Positions 47,132-57,546 of a stretch of 64,000 nt of DNA are shown here, in pieces. A model generated the notes under the pieces. The model saw nothing but the letters and a program-made list of their open reading frames with translations. It was not told where the DNA came from and ran no database searches. The stretch is from Saussurea involucrata (lineage: Eukaryota; Streptophyta; Magnoliopsida; Asterales; Asteraceae), in NCBI GenBank assembly GCA_033807775.1, contig CM066320.1:181942784-182006783 (forward strand), given 5' to 3'. Position 1 is the stretch's first letter, and every line of letters begins with the position of its first letter. The position numbers were made by a program, and so were the translations under genes.

Positions 47132-49933
47132 ATGGCATCTTCATCTTCTCCTTCCACATACAAGCATGAAGACTTGGTCTTCAACACTTGCAATCATCTT
47201 GCAAGATTTGCTAATGACCCGCAACATCCAAAACACAGCCCAGTCTCCTTTTTTCTTCAAAAGTCTCCTCTCCAATATGCCTTCACCAAAAGCATCAAAA
47301 TGAGCAAAATGTTTCTTGGAAATTTCTGGATTTCTTGCTTTTATGATGAAGCCAATGCACAAATCAAGGCTTCCATCCTTTCTGATGCTGAACCTGATCT
47401 TAGCTTTGGGGTTGAAGACATTCGGTCTGCTCTACATCTTCCAACTTTTCCTTCTTATGAAAAGTTTCCTCTAGGCAAAGATGTTACATCTCTTTTGGAC
47501 ATTAAACATGGTGAGGTGGTTAGTGCAATCCAGTACGAACCCAAAGAAGGTGATAAAGGGCATGGAACTCTCATGCGTAAAAACATGGGTCCGGTATGGA
47601 ACTTCTTCTTTACTCAGATCCTTTTATGCCTTAGTCGTAAAATAAGCGGTTATGACCAAGTTCCATCTTATGCCACCAAGCTTGCCCATGCACTTCTGTT
47701 TCAAAGACGGATAGATTTTGCTAAATATTTCTTTGATGAAATAGTTAGTGTAATAGACAGTTCCAAGAGGCCACATGTCGCCTATCCCAGATTTCCCTCT
47801 CTCATCATTTCCCACAAGATGACTGCTGCTCTTGAAGCTGATCAAAAGTCAGCTACTCCTAAATTTGTGTATGACTACTCTCCTCCAACAGTCACCAAGC
47901 TAATTCTGCAACGTGAACAGGATGGAACCACCATTCTTCCAGGTATGTCTTCTTTCATTAACTCTCCCAATCTGCAATGGAGAGATGCCCGGGACCCTCG
48001 TCCTATTGTGGCTTCCTCCACTGTAGTGGACCCTCCTCCCCCTACCCGAGTGAAACCGGTAAGAAAATCCAAAAAATCTAAAGCTTCCGGTAGCTCTGCA
48101 CTCGCTTCTAAGACTATGCCACCAAAATAACCTTTGGTGGCTACCCAAGTCAACACCCCTTCCAAGAAGTGGAGTCACTCCTCATCCCCCCTTAAGTCTC
48201 ATCCAAAGATGCATAAGGATCCTTTGAGGGCCATAACCACCCATCCAGCAACATATTCTCCACAATCTGAAGCTGTTGAAATTGTCCCAACCAGGCCCAG
48301 GGAATCTGTTGACCCCTTAGCTAGCTCCTCCATCTCCTCCCAACAGGTTTCGGTTGAAAATTTAGAGACCCACAATGCTCCTTCTTCTACCAACTTCTTG
48401 GTGGATGAAGATGACTTAGGCCTCTCTCCAGCCCAAGGTGTTGCTTTCTCACTGCACGACCTATCACCCGATCGTCCTGCGATCGATGCTGTCTCTACAC
48501 GACCCACTACGGGTCATACATGTTTTCTTGATTTTCTTATTGAAGATTCTCCAGAGGATCTTCCCGCTTCTGCATATCGGTATCACTCACCAACTACCAC
48601 CGAAGAAGTTCAGTTGTCTACATCCAATGACAACTCCTCTGCAAGCTTCCATGGCTCACCTTCTCCTCTTGTCTTCACGCCTCCTGGCCCCCCTCCACAT
48701 GAAGAAATTGATCATTCCAGCTCTTGTGTTGCTGACTCATCTACAAGTCTTCCATCTTCTAGAGATCCTATCGTTGACATGCTGGTGCCATCCACTCCTC
48801 CATCTTTAAGGTATCTTCCTCATCATCCTCCTACACCTACTCATCACAGGTATGAAGCTCCCATCACCAGATATGTCTCCACAGCAAGCCAACTTGAATC
48901 TATCCAGGGTTCTCTCTCTGGCTTACACTCTCAGCTTCAGTCTCTCCTAGAATCCAATGCCAGTCTCACTCTCTCCATGACTACTATGAAATCCGCCTCC
49001 GATGCTCGTGACCAAGAAGTTCATAGGCTCTAGTCTGAACTTTAAAGACAACAAGACATCAACTCTCAGCTACTTAATTCTATTACCTCTCTTCACCAAA
49101 AGATGGATGCTCTTCCTGAAGAACAGGCTCGCACACTCACCACCTTTGCTAGGTGGGTGAAACGTTATTACCTGTCTGCCGCTGAGGGGGAGAAAATACC
49201 AAACATATCTGCCAGCGACAGACCGGGTCCCTTTGGCCGACCAGGTCCTTCTGACCCATCCAAATCGGCACAAGCAGATTCACCAGCTCAGGGGGAGCAA
49301 ATTTCTGAACATGCAGGTACATTAGTTGAGGGGGAGCAATCTGAGTTCTCCAAAAAGTTAGCATGGTGCAAGAAGAGGTTACTTGGAAGGACCAGCATCT
49401 CAAAAATCGTTGAAGCCAAACTGGGTACTCATAAAGAATCACAGGACGTATATGTGATATTTACTCGGGCGGACAACACCATCACACCGGTAAGATTTCA
49501 TGACCTTGATTCTTATGGTATGTCAGAATGGTATGAAATTGCTGATTGTCTAAAAGATTCAAAAAGCCCGAACCTACTTGCTGCAAACCTCTATATCAAA
49601 GGACTTTTTGACAATCTGAAGGAGATAAGGAAGGAATTCCAAGAAACCATCTTCCAAGATCTTGCTGCTATAGGAATTCTTCCTGATCTCAAGAACCTGA
49701 ACCTTAAGCTCCCCTCACTCCCCATCAAAAAATCTCCTTCTGTGATCTACAGACCGTATACGGGCATTTTCTTCAACAATGCCCAAGGCACACAATAATT
49801 CTTCCGATATGAGCAGATATCTTTGGCTGACTCTATCTTCCTTGAAGCCATCCTTGTCATTGCCCCGGAAACTTTTGCAACCTCTCCACTACAACATGCC
49901 ATCCTAGCTGAACTTCAGAAAAGGAAGAATTGA
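47132..49933 (+). pseudogene. Third ORF (env-like position) of Sirevirus-type element
   Basis: One frame of about 933 codons from ATG 47132 to TGA 49931-49933, broken by four in-frame stops (48128, 49031, 49043, 49796), all TAA or TAG one C-to-T step from Gln. The N-terminal domain (about residues 1-230) carries MRKNMGPVWNFFFTQILLCL and ALLFQRRIDFAKYFFDEI and matches the 'putative plant transposon protein' type. A Pro/Ser-rich middle follows, then a helical stretch (about 585-660) and a C-terminal domain with WYEIADCLKD. I see no convincing signal peptide or membrane anchor, so a true envelope function is not supported. The 53.7-57.3 kb element encodes a homologue. Function unknown. Confidence 0.75.
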
Positions 49934-50200
49934 TCATCTTTTTATTTTATATGTTTCTGATATGTACTTGTAACTTTAATTGTTGTTCTTTCAAAGTTTC
50001 AAATACAAGTACCGTTTTGTTAATAGTTTGTACATTATACTTTATTCTTTCATTATACTTGTAAATGTCGATATACTTAAAAAAATCCAAAAAGAACAAA
50101 AAAATGGACTATGTGAAAAGAACCCAAAAAGAGTAAACAAAGGTCAAAAATGAATTATTCAGTGTTTACTTCTCAGATTCTAAGTATGGATGTCATTCTC

Positions 50201-50214
50201 AAATAGGGGGAGAT
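50201..50214 (+). promoter_or_regulatory. Polypurine tract of Sirevirus-type element
   Basis: AAATAGGGGGAGAT directly before the 3' LTR. Similar GAGGGGGAG tracts occur at 49184, about 49290 and about 49328. Confidence 0.8.
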
Positions 50215-51201
50215 TGTTGGGTCACATAAGATTTGAAGATGACCTCAGTCTTTCATTTTTACACAGTTCATACTTAGAATAATTTTTAGGTTCTTTACAA
50301 GCAGCTTAAATGTATAAAAATGTTCGGTGAAGTCGAAGATCAACCGAAGAAACAAAGTAGAAGTATATCTTCAAAGCGGATTGAAGATAGACCTCTCAAC
50401 CAAAGATTAAGCTGCTACTTGAGACTTCCTGAGGTCTTAGGCCAGTACACTTGAAGAGCAAGGATAATCTTGAAAACATGATCAGCAGGATCACTTGAAG
50501 ATGTTGAAGACATGATCGGTAGGATCACTTGAAGATGTTGAAGATATGATCGACAGAGAATTCCTTAAGAAAGAATTCTTGAAGATATCTTGAAGAGATC
50601 TTAGGCCAAGAGTTTACACCAGGTATATTCTACTTTATCTGCAAAATATATTTAGGATATCTTGCAATGACAGAGACATAATCCGAGGATCAGAAAAAGG
50701 ATCTTTGGATTTCTTATCTCCTTCAAGTAAGTTCAATTTCAACAAACAGGTCAACGCGTCAAGACAAATGAGCAAAGACAAAAGTACATCCCAGTACTTT
50801 TCAGAAGACCTGCTTCCATCCTGCCTTCCAAGCTCTGCTTGACAAGTGTCCATGCATTTAATGCATGAGGCACTATATAAAGAGGTCATCTCCTTCCTTG
50901 CAACCTCACCAGATTACAGACTCTCAAGCTCTCAAGTGCTGGCGTTTTTCTCTCTCAGAAGTTCATTTGTTTTCTAAGTGTTTTACAATTGTTCTTATTC
51001 TCTGTGTGGCTTTGTGTTAGATTGTTTGAGCAGATTTTATCTGTTTTGTTCCGCAACAATCTTTAAGTTTTCTATGTGTAATTCGTGATTTTAAATCAAT
51101 AAAGAATTAATTAAGTGAAAAAATTTGTGTATTGTATTCAACCCCCCCCCCCCCTTCTACAATACTTGTTTACCATTGTTAATCCATAGCTGGGACCAAC
51201 A
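50215..51201 (+). repeat. 3' LTR of Sirevirus-type element
   Basis: 987 bp, the same length as the 5' LTR with about 2% substitutions, followed by the TSD CATAC. Confidence 0.95.
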
Positions 51202-51206
51202 CATAC

Positions 51207-51762
51207 TATAATGTTGAGCAACCCATGAAAGGTTGTGTTGAAGATCTAGAGAGTCACCCAAATCACTGACTTATTATGTGCCAACCCTGACCAAACTCCT
51301 CATGTACATTTTAAACTACCACTCATTTTCTTTTTGCTTTCTTGTTTTGTTTCCATGAACATTCTTGGTTTTTTCTTGACGAAGAGATCATTGTACTTGT
51401 TATTGAAAAGGAACACCGACAATCCTGAAGATGAGGTTTCAAAGAAGCAACCTGGTGAATTTGACAGAAATTTAATTGGGATATTTCTTTTAGGAGGAGA
51501 GTGAGAGAAATAGCTGGAAAGAAAAAAGGCACTCAGAGAACTCTTGGTTTTGACGGAGAGATCATTGTACTTATTCATGAAAAGGAACGACGACAATCTC
51601 GACGACGAGGTTTTGAAGATATATAGCGACCTAGTGCATTTGACATAAATTTAAAAGGGAAATCGCTTTTAAGAGGAGAGTAAGGGAAACGGCTGGAAAG
51701 CAAAAGCCTCCAGATTGTTCGAACATGAGGTATCCAAAGCTACCTGTAGTTTCCTTTTTTTA
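51207..51762. repeat. Spacer with diverged 180-bp tandem duplication
   Basis: 51362-51530 and 51541-51709 are related along their length (TTGGTTTT...GAGATCATTGTACTT...GAAAAGGAAC...GACAATC). They differ by many substitutions and small indels. No gene recognised. Confidence 0.6.
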
Positions 51763-52233
51763 GGGAAATTAATTAAAATACCCTAAGTTGGAAAATCAGT
51801 TATCAAAATGCCCCAAATCTCTCCCAATTTGCCAAAATGCCCCATAATCCCGCGATTGAGCCCTCTATCGCGGATCTGGCCCAATTGGCCCGCGATGGGA
51901 ACATTTGTCCGCGATCCACACTCAAGATTCCAATTTTTAAGTTTTTGATTTGAAAGTTACATTTCACACCCTTATACTCAGTTAATTTACTTTATACCTT
52001 TTACTTTGCTAATTTCATTTTACATTTTCATCATATTAACACATATAATTGTATATTAACTAAAATACGTTAAAAAAATACGTTTTAATTTTAACAAGTT
52101 ACACCATTGTAATCGTATTTTCGATACCTTCGAAATGAGTCCAATATTGAATATTTTTTATTTAATATTAGAAGAGATTTAGGACATTTTGGTAACTGAT
52201 TTTCCAACTTGGGGTATTTTAATTAATTTCCCG
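51763..52233. mobile_element. CGCGAT-core MITE, full length
   Basis: GGGAAATTAATTAAAATACC at the left and its inverse GGTATTTTAATTAATTTCCC at the right form TIRs of about 50 bp. The 8-bp direct repeat TTTTTTTA flanks the element (51755-51762 and 52234-52241). The core has CCCGCGATTGAGC, ATCGCGGA and CCCGCGATGGG. 471 bp, non-coding. Confidence 0.75.
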
Positions 52234-52241
52234 TTTTTTTA

Positions 52242-52846
52242 TATCACTTTTCTTACTATCTGGAATTTTCGTCTTTATTTTTCTTGCCAATATCTTAAGG
52301 CTTTTATTTTTTAACTTGAGAATCACTATTAGGAGGTACATCATAACTGTAGTTTAGTTAGTAGTTACTATATTTACCACTCTATTTATGTTCTCGTAAA
52401 GACAAGAAAAACCACACTTGGACCAAGTTAGCCAACCATAAGATACCTTATTTTTTGAACATGTTAAAAAAAACTTGATTTGGTAAGCCATAATAACTAG
52501 GTTTTTGAGAAGGCTGCTCCAAATAGCTTATTGTGCTTTTTTTTTTATTTTATCATTATGTCCCTTATATTTTACATAAATGTCTTTTAGAATATCTTAC
52601 AGTATCGTCTAATTTATCTGCTACTTTTAACCAAACATGATTAGTTTATCAACTAACAACTAAATTATTAACCAACATTTAATTTATCAACCAACAAACA
52701 ACTTATCATTTAGTTTAATAAACATGCTAATATGATAGAAATGTTGTCACATACCATAATAGTTTTTGTGCTTTTACATTTCCTCGTAATTTATATTATT
52801 AAATTTCTTTTTTGCCAAAAACATTGTATAGTAGCTAGGTTATGAA
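52242..52846. other. AT-rich spacer
   Basis: No gene or repeat recognised apart from T-rich runs and TTATCAACCAACAAA-like words (52640-52690). Confidence 0.45.
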
Positions 52847-53226
52847 ATTAATTAAAATACCCTAAGTCAAACCAACTGTTACCAAAGTACCCCAAAAAAT
52901 TATTTTCTTACCGAAATGCCCTCTTTTTCCGCGATAAAATCCCGCGATCGCGGGCAGGGACTGAAAGTGTAAAATTTTGCAAGATTATTTACACTTTCAG
53001 TCCCCATAGCGGGCCATCGCGGGCCGCGTTTGAGCCATCGTGGGCCGCGATCGCGGGGGCCAGGGACTGAAAGTGTAAATATTTCTTGCAAAATTTTTCA
53101 CAATTGGTCCCTGACCGCGATCGCGGGATCCTATCGCGGAAAAAGAGGGCATTTCGGTAAGAAAATAATTTTTTTGGGTACTTTGGTAACAGTTGGTCAA
53201 ACTTAGGGTATTTTAATTAATTTCCC
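52847..53226. mobile_element. CGCGAT-core MITE with long inverted arms
   Basis: Arms of about 95 bp (GAAATTAATTAAAATACCCT...CCGAAATGCCCTCTTTTTCC and the inverse) enclose repeated CCCGCGATCGCGGG palindromes. There are two copies of CAGGGACTGAAAGTGTAAA and an inverted third. Same family as 51763-52233 by termini and core words. TSD unclear. Confidence 0.7.
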
Positions 53227-53412
53227 TATGAAATACAACATATATGTATAGTAAATGTATTATTTAATTTTTCCACCAGGATTGGATGTTTAAAATGTTT
53301 TTTTGTTTTTTTGTCAGTACATTTATAACTTTATTGCTTGTTAGTAGAATATCTGAATATATAGGGTTAGGTTCAAGGGAAAAACTCAAGAAATTGAAAA
53401 ACTGAGGAATAC

Positions 53413-53671
53413 TGTTAGGGCAATATTTGGTTGAATAGAAGTTCAAGGGCTGAATTGTATTTCTTTATTTTGAGCCTTGTTAGTGAACGGGCCGTGGGCT
53501 TGTTACCACGGGCCCGGTATATATAATGTTTTGTTTAGCCTTAGTTTTAGGCTAGTTGTCATTTTAGTTTTCCTAAACTCTATTGTAATTCTATGCATTA
53601 TTGAAAGCAAATTGGATGACCAGTTGAAATCATACCGTATTGTTTTTCATCTATTGATTACTTAGTGTTCA
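53413..53671 (+). repeat. 5' LTR of ORF3-only element (end approximate)
   Basis: 53413-53557 is nearly identical to 57400-57546. The inner end is not fixed because the 3' copy is interrupted; GTGTTCA near 53671 is a guess. Confidence 0.6.
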
Positions 53672-56536
53672 TGCCTTAGTTCCCGCGGATCAGGAACTAG
53701 AGATCAATCCGAACAACCACCACCTTGATGCTGCCACATTCAGACCCGATCATCGAGTAGTGGTTGATATACTGCTCGGCCATCCGCTTCGCCGAGCACT
53801 GACCGCGACGACTGACGTGCCGCTCATTTATGTTCACCAAGTATGGCACACGGCGAGGGTGGTCACCGTCAACAACGTTCAAACCATTACTGCCAACATT
53901 GATCATCACCCATTCTCACTAACACTGGAGTCCTTCCGCCGACTGCTGTCACTCCCGGAACCAACTGCCGGAGGCCATGCCGCTTACGCACCCACCATAG
54001 ACGATGTCACACTCTATGCAGAGGTTCGTGCGCTCGGATATCGGCACGCCCTCGACCGCCCGTCCACTTTCAACAGAAAATATATCGCCCCGGTCTGGTA
54101 CACGCTCTTCTCCATCCTAAACCGATGTCTATCCTCCCGATGGAAGGGGATAGACCAGTGCACCGTGGACTTTATGCGTTTATTTCACGCGGTTGTTTAC
54201 AATCGCCACATAGACTATGCAGCCGTCATTTGGCGTGAATTGGTGCTCGCCATCAGACAGACTGGCGGTACCAAAAGAAGTTCCTTCCATTTATGCGGTT
54301 CTTTGCTCTAGCCGTTCGACAACATATGGATGCGAACCCTCTGATCCCACGACGAATCAACCATCCGATATGTCCTCATCACAATCAACAATATTTGGTG
54401 ATTCGTAACCCATCTGCTACCCCATCCATGCCTATACCTGAAGCCTTACTGGCACACGCAGACCTCACTGCACCGAGTGTAGTAGAATATAGGCAAGAGT
54501 TAGGGAATCCCATGGTCCAGCCAGCGCCGGAGGGACCTCCCCAGGGACATAGAACCGAGGGACGTGAGGGTCCTTGGACAAGAGGAGGAAGGGCCCGGGC
54601 AGCAGGGGCTCCCGGGCGGGGTGTGTTGAGAACTTATGGGAGGGGAACCGGAGCGGGCGGTGCAGTGGATACGCGACCCAGTACTTCCGAAGTCGGACCA
54701 TCATCTAGACCGATGCTCCACCGTGACCCCGATCCTTACATATCTGATCCTCCTTCACCATCATGACATATAGAATACGTGGAATCTGACTCCACAGAAT
54801 CCGATACGGATCGTCCTATACGCGCTACCTTGATACCTCCCCGTATCGGACCAATCCCAGAATTGACTGAAGGAATTCCATCTTACTCACCCTCAAAACC
54901 CCTTATCCCTACTACCCAGCCTATTACGGGAGATACAAGGAGAGACGAGGGAGTATTAGGTGATGAGTTAGAACATGTGAGACGGAGGGAATTACGGTCG
55001 AAAGCGAACCAAGAAAGATTAAGCCGTAAAGATAAAGAGGCTTATGAGAGACCCTAAACCAACGTCATCCAGGTAGCCACATCTGTTATACCGTCTCATC
55101 CGTTGGGACGAGGTATTGAAGAAGCCGCCGTGGACCTAGCGGCGCAAGTGCACGGCCTCCCTGGCCACTCATCCGTCTCTCAAAAGACGGATGTTTCAAC
55201 TTCGCACGGGGAATTAGCACAACTTCTACCGGTCTCTCACTCGGAGGGTACTGGTATTGAAAAAAGAGACCAGCCTCCCCCAGTCTCGACTTTTTTCAAA
55301 GCACCATTGAGTCTAGAGCCACTTGTTATTAAACATTCTCCGGCTAGGACACAAGATGAGATCCAACAAATCGGTGCTCTTGGTGACCCGATCGGAACTT
55401 CCGTAGGATCTCCGCTTTTAAGTGGAATCCGAGGATCGGAAGGAAATCATACCACGGACACACCTTCGCCAACCGTGAACGTAGGTGGCTCTGCCTCTAA
55501 GGTAGATGCCTCAACGGGTAATCTATGTGATCCCGGAGTTACTTTACCCGACTACGTGTCACAAGGGTCTCTGGACAACACCCTCAAGGCTGTCCGCGAG
55601 GCAATGGAGCAACGCCTCACCGCAGAGCTCGAGAAACTGAAAAGCCTGATCAAAGGAAAAGAGAAGGTAGTCGAAGCTGAACCCGCACCAACACCTCCAC
55701 CGGCTTCCGCTCAGCCTACTTACTCGGTGGACACCCTGAAGACTATACTTCTAGCTCAGCTGCTCCAGCAATCCGAATCTGATGCCTCCACCGAAGCAGA
55801 CATGATCTATGTTCTCCGATCCCAGGTATCTGCTCCATCGTCATCCATCGCTACAAGAATGGATTAGCTTGACACAACTCTCAAGGACGTTCAACAAGCG
55901 CTCAAAACGCTGTCCGAGAGAGCCGCCTCCATGGAAGAAACTTGCAAAAGTCAAGCCGACGGTCTAAAGCGAAGGCACGATGATCAGGATGATCCTGATC
56001 ACCGTGAGGGGGAGAATAAAAGACTACGATTATCCGAGACCGCCCCGATCCTCACTGAAACTACTGTGGTTCAACCGGAACCTTCAACTGCGGCTACTAC
56101 AACCAAAACCGAACCCGAAGCCGAGTTGCCTTTAATCGAGATGGTAATTGATATGGACATCTCCGATGACGAAGACCCGACGGTTGAAAAGCTTGAGGGA
56201 ACAACATAGGAATTGGTCACCTTTGATACATCAGATGGGTCTACTATCAATCTGATTGATCCAGACACCGAGATCGAACCGGAGACCGAAAATGTATGGT
56301 ACGAAAAAGCCGACAGTGCTGTAAATCTCCAGGTAAACCTGATCTTCCCTACTGATGAAGACGATAATGTTGACTACGACCAGTTTCTGCTGCAAAACCT
56401 TTATGGTACACCCGTTCACTCTGCTCAAGTCACTGAAACTTCTACAATACCCGAAACTTCAACCGCTACAAATCCGACATCTCCTCAAGTACCGACAGCT
56501 TCTGATCTTCCTCCTCCTCAACAACAACAAATCTGA
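53672..56536 (+). pseudogene. ORF3-type transposon protein in gag-pol-less element
   Basis: Open from upstream of 53697 without an obvious ATG. The N-terminal domain (to about 54280) has FNRKYIAPVWYTLFSILNRC and VVYNRHIDYAAVIWREL. These align with the Sirevirus ORF3 segment carrying MGPVW, CLS, DQ, HAL and RRIDFA at the same spacing. A frame shift near 54280-54293 moves to frame 2, which then runs to 56536 through in-frame stops at 54764, 55055, 55865 and 56207. These fit CGA-to-TGA, CAA-to-TAA and CAG-to-TAG changes. The middle is Gly/Arg- and Pro-rich, then acidic. A coiled coil lies near 55560-55690 (MEQRLTAELEKLKSLIKGKE). Function unknown. Confidence 0.65.
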
Positions 56537-57318
56537 TGGGAGAAGATCACGATATTTATTCCTCACCTGGAGGAAACACTGAAAAAGTTGTTCGTTCACA
56601 GGTTACGCCCTATCGAGCCTTCCTTTTGCCTTGGTATTTACAGTTCCGACCCGGAATACCAAAGCAGTACATAAACGCAATGAAGCGGTGTCTGCCAGTT
56701 AGCCAAGTTCGAACAAAGCACAGGATCATCGAAGTGCTCAACGTCCAAACATGTAGAATTCTTAAAGTCATGTTTCCCGTTTTCACCGTCCGACGAGAAG
56801 ACAGAAATGAATGGCGATTTTCCGAAGCTGACTTCAAGAACCTCCGACCGTTCGACTTCTATGCTATACTGAAAGACCTTCGAACCAGAACCATCCGACC
56901 GCTTCAAGTAACCAAAGCGCTCGAAGCTGTTCGTCGATTCCTAGTCCGATCAATTATGATGTCCTATCTTACAGACTTCCAAATGGCAATCGAGAATAGA
57001 GCAAAGAAGGTAAACCTGATAAAGCCGAATCTGAAAGCGCCCGAACTGAAGATGTATCCCGAGAACGCACTGCTTCTGGAACCAGAATTTGGGATAGTCT
57101 ACATCAACGATCAGAACGAAAAGAGATTTCTCCGCTTTAGCCAGGTCGACAGATTATGTGATGGCACGCTCTTCAAAGTTCAAGATGCTCTTCGCAACAT
57201 CATCACTCACGAGTCCGAAAACAAAAGGTATTCGTATGTTCCCAATCCGAATGAAACAACTGCTCGGGAAGCATTAGATGTGATTGAAGACCACATAGAC
57301 TATCGCCGAGCCATCTGA
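56536..57318 (+). CDS. C-terminal ORF of gag-pol-less element (260 aa)
   Basis: An intact ORF in frame 1, starting with ATG overlapping the TGA of the upstream frame (ATCTGATGG), a stop-start overlap. It encodes a basic, helical protein with VMFPVFTVRREDRNEWRFSE, FDFYAILKDLRTRTIRP and EPEFGIVYINDQNEKRFLRF. The layout resembles the Sirevirus ORF3 C-terminus (VYVIFTRAD..., EWYEIADCLKD..., IYRPYTGIFF), so it may be the second half of the same protein separated by a frame change or translated by re-initiation. No catalytic motif recognised. Confidence 0.6.
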   Translation: MGEDHDIYSSPGGNTEKVVRSQVTPYRAFLLPWYLQFRPGIPKQYINAMKRCLPVSQVRTKHRIIEVLNVQTCRILKVMFPVFTVRREDRNEWRFSEADFKNLRPFDFYAILKDLRTRTIRPLQVTKALEAVRRFLVRSIMMSYLTDFQMAIENRAKKVNLIKPNLKAPELKMYPENALLLEPEFGIVYINDQNEKRFLRFSQVDRLCDGTLFKVQDALRNIITHESENKRYSYVPNPNETTAREALDVIEDHIDYRRAI

Positions 57319-57387
57319 ATGTTCGAGGTACACTTTGCGCCCCGAAAGAGATACGTTGATAACTGGCGCGAACTCGAACTTCGATTC

Positions 57388-57399
57388 AAAGGGGGAGAT
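57388..57399 (+). promoter_or_regulatory. Polypurine tract of ORF3-only element
   Basis: CAAAGGGGGAGA, directly before the 3' LTR. Confidence 0.7.
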
Positions 57400-57546
57400 T
57401 GTTAGGGCAATATTTGGTTGAATAGAAGTTCAAGGGCTGAATTGTATTTCTTTATTTTGAGCCTTGTTAGTGAACGGGTCGTGGCCTTGTTACCACGGGC
57501 CCAATATATATAATGTTTTGTTTAGCCTTAGTTTTAGGCTAGTTGT
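57400..57546 (+). repeat. 3' LTR (partial) of ORF3-only element
   Basis: Matches 53413-53557 with few differences, then is cut by the TGTTAATGCC end of Tat-like copy 2. Confidence 0.8.

Larger units (their letters stand above)
39039..51201 (+). mobile_element. Complete Sirevirus-type Ty1/copia retrotransposon
   Basis: 12,163 bp with a perfect TSD CATAC (39034-39038 and 51202-51206), two 987-bp LTRs, a tRNA-Met PBS and a polypurine tract. Gene order is gag, protease, integrase, RT, RNase H, which is copia order. A long third ORF follows in the env-like position used by Sireviruses such as SIRE1. I count about 19-20 substitutions between the LTRs (about 2%), so it is a recent insertion. Several nonsense mutations make this copy defective. 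Confidence 0.95.
53413..57546 (+). mobile_element. Gag-pol-less copia-type LTR element encoding only an ORF3 homologue
   Basis: The LTR start TGTTAGGGCAATATTTGGTT occurs at 53413 and again at 57400. The second is preceded by the polypurine tract CAAAGGGGGAGAT, almost the same junction as in the Sirevirus (AGGGGGAGATTGTTGGG). About 3.6 kb of mostly open coding lies between, with no gag, protease, integrase or RT. The 3' LTR is cut at 57546 by the Tat-like copy 2, so its far end and TSD lie outside the window. No convincing PBS follows the 5' LTR. Confidence 0.7.

Noticed and set aside
47132..49933. True envelope glycoprotein in the Sirevirus third ORF
   Set aside because: I see no signal peptide, transmembrane anchor or glycoprotein-like cysteine pattern; 'env-like' is kept only as a positional label.
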